From: Acanthornis magna | Taxonomy: Eukaryota; Chordata; Aves; Passeriformes; Acanthizidae | DNA length: 64,000 nt | Direction of reading: 5' to 3' | Assembly: GCA_036785705.1 (NCBI GenBank) | Contig: JAWUZG010000004.1 | Coordinates: forward strand, 11,583,501-11,647,500 | In this document: piece by piece, positions 59,801 to 64,000 of the stretch | How positions within the stretch are numbered: position 1 is the stretch's first letter | How the letters are laid out: each line of letters begins with the position of its first letter | Translations under genes and position numbers: made by a program | Notes under the pieces: model-generated | Databases searched by the model: none | The model's input: only the letters and a program-made list of their open reading frames with translations | What the model was told of the DNA's origin: nothing

Positions 59801-61617
59801 TCAAGAAGTCAAGTTTCATTAGATTGTAGATTAGGATATTCAAGTATTCAGATAATGAAAACCTGAAGAGTCTAGCCATGCCCACTATGTCTTTGCAATA
59901 TAGTTTCTCTTTTCCATTCTGAAAACCAAACAGCTCAGAGGATGTCTGAGTAATCACAAACTCTGCAAGGCCTCCCTGTTTCCTAGAAAGCTTCTGGTTA
60001 TGCTACCTCTGAAATCTTTCTTCTTGTTACTCAATGAAAGTGAGTACATAAGAGCCTCTACATAACCAGTCTGCTCCCTGGCTCAGTGCTGTGACTCACT
60101 TTTCCCCGTATTTTGCTTATGTGTCACAAAATTTTTCTCCTTGAAGAGGTTGCTTCCCATATTAAGGCGAAGAATCCCCCTCAATTCAGAGGGTTTTGGC
60201 CTGGTGACTCCAAGGAACTTTCTATACAAATGAAAAATCAAACCTTTGGAGGAGAGGAGAGCTTATGATTTGTTCATAAGCTACTGTCTGGTGTGACAAT
60301 TCCAGCCTCTCAGTGTTTACCTAAATGCTCCCAAAAAGGGATGATCAGTCTCCCAATATTTAAAATAACTACAACAACAATCAAGTTTTTTCTATCTTAT
60401 TTTAATTTAAAAGCCTATGATTTTTTTGCCTCGTCACTTTCATTTAAAGAACTGTCAATTTTTAATACAATGAAGATATGTAAGAGCTAAGTTGACTGAC
60501 ATCCAGTCATTGACGCACAAACATAAATAACTGCCATAATGAGGAATAGAGTAAATATTGACTAAGGATTTGTTCAGTATTGCTCCCACAGAAGAAATAA
60601 ATGTCAAGCCACTGAAGTATTTTTCAGTGAAAATATGTATATATGTGCTTTTTTCTGTCTCCTTGTCACACAGTATCTGGTGTGATATTTACAAAACAAT
60701 TTAGATAGCTCAATACATTAAACCCAACTTTTGGAAATGTGTTACAGACACAATTCCCAAAGGCAACACAAGAAAGTTAGATGTTTCATCTGCAGCTGCT
60801 TTAATAACAAAATGAAAAACTGCAATCCACTTTTATTAAAAAGTCTTAAAATGCCTCAGGGAAAAGTGGGATCATAGTTTTAAATTTCTTTAGGTGACAC
60901 AAAAAGTCATTATCTTTTACCCAAGACTGCATTGTGCTAGATTCTATAAAGTACAATGAAGGCACATCTGTAGCAACTTGCAAAAAAAAAAAAATATAGA
61001 AGAGGGCATATATGATGACATTTTTCCCACTCACAATATTTCAAAGTAGAGGCAATTAAGAATTTTGTTATGAAATCTTGAAAGAAATGCAACTTTATCT
61101 ATTTTGGGGAAAAAAACCCCAAAACAACAAAAGGGAAAAAAAACAACAAAGAAATCAAAGCACCAGCTTTTAAACATCTTTAGTGAGCATTATGATATTC
61201 AGGCTTTGCTATACAATCTGGGTTTGATTTTCTTCCACAGAACATTCAAAAACTCTAATTCCTAAGTTTATTTGTGTCTGTTCATGTTTCCATACATGTC
61301 TTTGTGTATGAAATGGAAACTGTGATTCCCAGTTGTTCCTTAATTGAAGTTAAATTGAGATGTAAAATTTACATCACACTTAAAATACAAAATACATACA
61401 CACACTATTTTTATCAGATATTTAAGCCATGCTAATAGGTGATTTACATTGTAAAACACATTTGTACTATGTAAAACACAATCTTTCTATGTATATTTTA
61501 ATGATATATCAACAGCAATAGACTTCTCAAACCTCATCCAAACTAAAAAGTCAGTTATCGAATGTATTTTAGCTACCCATTTATGCAAGCAAGAATAACA
61601 GTTATGACAACTGCCTC
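56900..61617. other. AT-rich non-coding DNA, no gene seen
   Basis: No gene supported. The 103-codon frame at 57676-57987 has no recognisable domain, no splice context and no similar neighbour, so I leave it out. An A-rich tract with CCCC and ACAAC units lies at about 61106-61160. Confidence 0.6.
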
Positions 61618-62100
61618 ACTGTGTTAAACAGTGCCAGTCCTAATATCGATTCCCTGAGGAATACTGCTCATCACTGCTCTCAGCTTGGACACCAAGCCAT
61701 TGACCACAACTGTTCGAGTGCAATCATCCAGTCCATTTCAAATCCAAGTCTCTCCAGTTTAGACACAACAGTGTGCTGTGGAGCAATGCCAAATGCTTTG
61801 CAAAAGTCCAGGGGGATGACGTCAGTCTCTCTTCCATTATTCACTGGCACTATAACTCCATCATTTAAGGACACCAAGTGTGTCAGGCACAATTTGCGCT
61901 TAGGGCAGCCATGTTGGCTGTCTCCACTCACCTCTTTGTTTTCTATGAGCCTTAGCATAGCTTCCAAGAGGATTTCCTTCATGACCTTGTTGGGCACCTG
62001 TACAAAACTGACCAGCCTGTAGTACCTCTGGTCTTCCTTTATTCTGTTTTCAAAACAAGGGTAATATTTCCCCCTTTCCTGTCAGTGGAAGCTTCACTGG
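61618..62100 (-). mobile_element. CR1 LINE fragment, antisense (RT domain part)
   Basis: The minus-strand frame 61680-61997 reads ILLEAMLRLIENKEVSGDSQ followed by HGCPKRKLCLTHLVSLNDGV and TDVIPLDFCKAFGIAPQHTV, the central RT region of avian CR1 ORF2 (the family usually reads SQHGF and DFCKAFD here). It is open for about 105 residues, so it is better kept than the copy at 27500. The similarity continues on the plus strand to the CCTTTCCTGTCAGTGGAAGC stretch near 62073. It is truncated at both ends. Confidence 0.88.
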
Positions 62101-63043
62101 GGCACCATGACTATTTAATTACAATGGGTAGCATGTAGTGAAAAATCTCAAAGGAAATAACAAACCTTATCATGAGTAAGCACTTTTATTCATAAATACT
62201 CCTTTATACATCTTTAATACATTTTAAATCTACATCATTTACATCTTGAATCTCCTTTAGTGCTTTATGACACTATGGAGAACTTGAACTGGGATCTGCG
62301 CCTTGTTTGAAACCCTTAATAGACATTTGGAATTACAAGTTCTGGCTGTTGCTAAAAGTGAGCAATTATAATGAAAGGAAGATCTTAGTCAAAACCAAAC
62401 AGTCACTGAGACTGTCTCCTCAAAGGGCAAGACCTTTTAAATAATATACTATTATGATACAGACATGATCTATAGTTCAGAATCCTTTCTTCAACAAATC
62501 TCTTTAAGATTTGAACATCTGGAAAGAGTGGTGACATTAAGTGGGTATAAGAATGTCCTGTCTAGAAAAATGAGGAATGTTAGAATGAACTGTCAGACCC
62601 ATAAACTATGCCCTGGTGCAAGAAACTGTTTGACCCTACTTGAAGGAGTTTTTCATTGAAAAGGCTTCCTTCTAGCAGTACTTTTAGACAAAAATACACC
62701 TGAGGAAGGACTGTTCTGAAAAAAAAAATGCTGAAGTCTTCACTAAATTATTCCCCCCACCCCCGCCCCACAGAATGCAAAATATGTTTATGTCTTAAAT
62801 GCTTGTGTAGCTCTTTAAAGTGGAATAAATTGTGCCCTTATGACACCCTATTACATGATTAATTGAAACTTTCATGTAGACTATGACCCTGAAATAGCTA
62901 TTTGGTATGCATTTTTTGAGATGTAAAAGCAAGACTGTTATTGACCCAAAATACATTATCAGGGAATTCTCAGAACGGGTTTTTCAATCAAACTCAGACA
63001 GATTTAAAAAATATATATTTTCAGTAAAAGAACTGTGGTTTTC

Positions 63044-63047
<4 letters not shown>
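62101..63047. other. AT-rich non-coding DNA, no gene seen
   Basis: Nothing recognisable apart from a C-rich stretch (62753-62772). Confidence 0.6.

Positions 63048-63087
<40 letters not shown>
63048..63087. repeat. T40 homopolymer
   Basis: Forty uninterrupted T residues lie just upstream of a CR1 3' end. Read on the other strand it is an A40 tail after antisense CR1 sequence, which would suit a retroposed transcript. Assembled length of such a run is unreliable. Confidence 0.9.
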
Positions 63088-63095
<8 letters not shown>

Positions 63096-63104
63096 ACAGT
63101 TCTA

Positions 63105-63162
63105 TTAAAAGATTATTTGGATGATCTTGGAAGTCCTTTCCAACCCAAAGATTTCTATGATT
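63105..63162 (+). mobile_element. CR1 LINE 3' terminus
   Basis: TTTGGATGATCTTGGAAGTCC followed by TTTCCAACCCAAAGATTTCT and ATGATTTTA resembles the conserved CR1 3' end (GGATGATCTT...GTCCCTTCCAACCC...ATTCTATGATTCT). CR1 ends in short ATTCTRTG-like repeats instead of poly(A), as seen here. Only about 58 bp remain. Confidence 0.8.
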
Positions 63163-64000
63163 TTATAACTCTATATCCATGAAAAATAGTGGTTTACTTT
63201 TGTACTATCACATTTTTTCTTTCCTGTAGATTGAGAATACTCATTTTTTATGATTTTACTTTGTGATTTATTGTAAATGAATGGTGGTTGGACAATCAGA
63301 GCAAGGGTAGTAAGACCTTCATAGGTAAGAAAAGTGGATTTTTTTAAAATTGCTTTTAACATATAGGAGGAAATGTGTTGTATAAGGAAAATATATATAT
63401 ATACGTACATATCTGTATATATAAAGGAGTTCTGAAGCCTAATTTCCACAATTCATAAACAGTTTCTCTGAATGTGCCTGGCAGCCCCGTAAGGACAACA
63501 AAAAATTGAAATGACTCAGTCAGTCATAAGACACCCTATTCTGCTGAAAAGTAAGACTTGTAAGTAAAGACAGAGTCTAGAGTCTCTTATCATTGTAAGA
63601 TTGCACCTGCACATTTGTAACCAAGAGTGCCTAAGTTGGATAGCCATAGTCTTTTGTAATTTCTCTGCCAAGGAAGATAGTGCACCTTTTACTTCTATTC
63701 TGATCACAGTGAGCAAATCTGAAAAAGGAGTGATGCCTGAGTTCTACTCACCCAGCTGATTCAACTGCTATCACTGTAATAAAGAATTTTAATTATTGGT
63801 TCTTAAACCAATATTACTTTTCTTAATTGACAAACAAAAATATGTGAGCGTCTCTTGGAAGTCCCTTACCTAGTAAATATCATTATTAGTGGATTTCTAG
63901 AACTTATGAATTCTATTTACCCATTTTATTTGTCTATTTCTTCTGCAAATTAAATATAATTAATTCTTACAGTTACATTATATAGTTGACCAACACTCAT
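63163..64000. other. AT-rich non-coding DNA, no gene seen
   Basis: Nothing recognisable apart from a short TA/CG alternating stretch at about 63390-63423. Confidence 0.6.

Noticed and set aside
1..64000. tRNA, rRNA and CRISPR arrays
   Set aside because: No cloverleaf with A/B boxes, no ribosomal segments and no regularly spaced repeats were seen. The tandem repeats present are adjacent, without spacers.

Overview
The window looks like AT-rich bird nuclear DNA, probably passerine: it carries chicken-repeat-1 (CR1) LINE fragments, avian ERVL-type solo LTRs and a class II (betaretrovirus-like) provirus, on a background with few repeats and short random ORFs. The species cannot be told from the sequence. 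I recognise no complete host protein-coding gene, tRNA, rRNA or CRISPR. Most of the window is probably intergenic or deep intronic.

Layout. Bases 1-37341 are mostly unique sequence with a degenerate LTR (about 1484-1925), a GT-rich tract (8697-8895), a compact 350-bp solo-LTR candidate with a 5-bp target duplication (18111-18460), a CR1 fragment (about 27500-28350), a possible 60-bp exon (31579-31638), a possible ancient LINE remnant (about 32230-32400) and a perfect 54-bp tandem duplication (34843-34950). Bases 37349-44534 are one near-complete provirus of 7186 bp. Bases 44542-64000 return to AT-rich DNA with an ERVL-type solo LTR (about 52512-53480), a CR1 fragment (54165-54525), a reduced LTR (56662-56893), a second CR1 fragment (61618-62100) and a CR1 3' end (about 63105-63162).

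The provirus is the main content. It has two 279-bp LTRs differing at 7 sites, a tRNA-Trp-like primer binding site, gag, a dUTPase-protease frame, pol (RT, RNase H, integrase), a polypurine tract and no env. The frames are arranged gag, then -1 to pro, then -1 to pol. Each junction has a retroviral slippery heptamer (GGGAAAC at 40400, AAATTTT at 41254) with a perfect 6-bp hairpin downstream, the double-frameshift plan of Mason-Pfizer-type betaretroviruses. Gag is heavily broken (about five stops and four frame changes), pro-dUTPase is open throughout, and pol has only two in-frame stops with its catalytic motifs retained. Gag also holds a GC/CpG-rich Pro/Ala module and a 14-residue leucine-rich tandem repeat between matrix and capsid that I cannot assign to a known domain.
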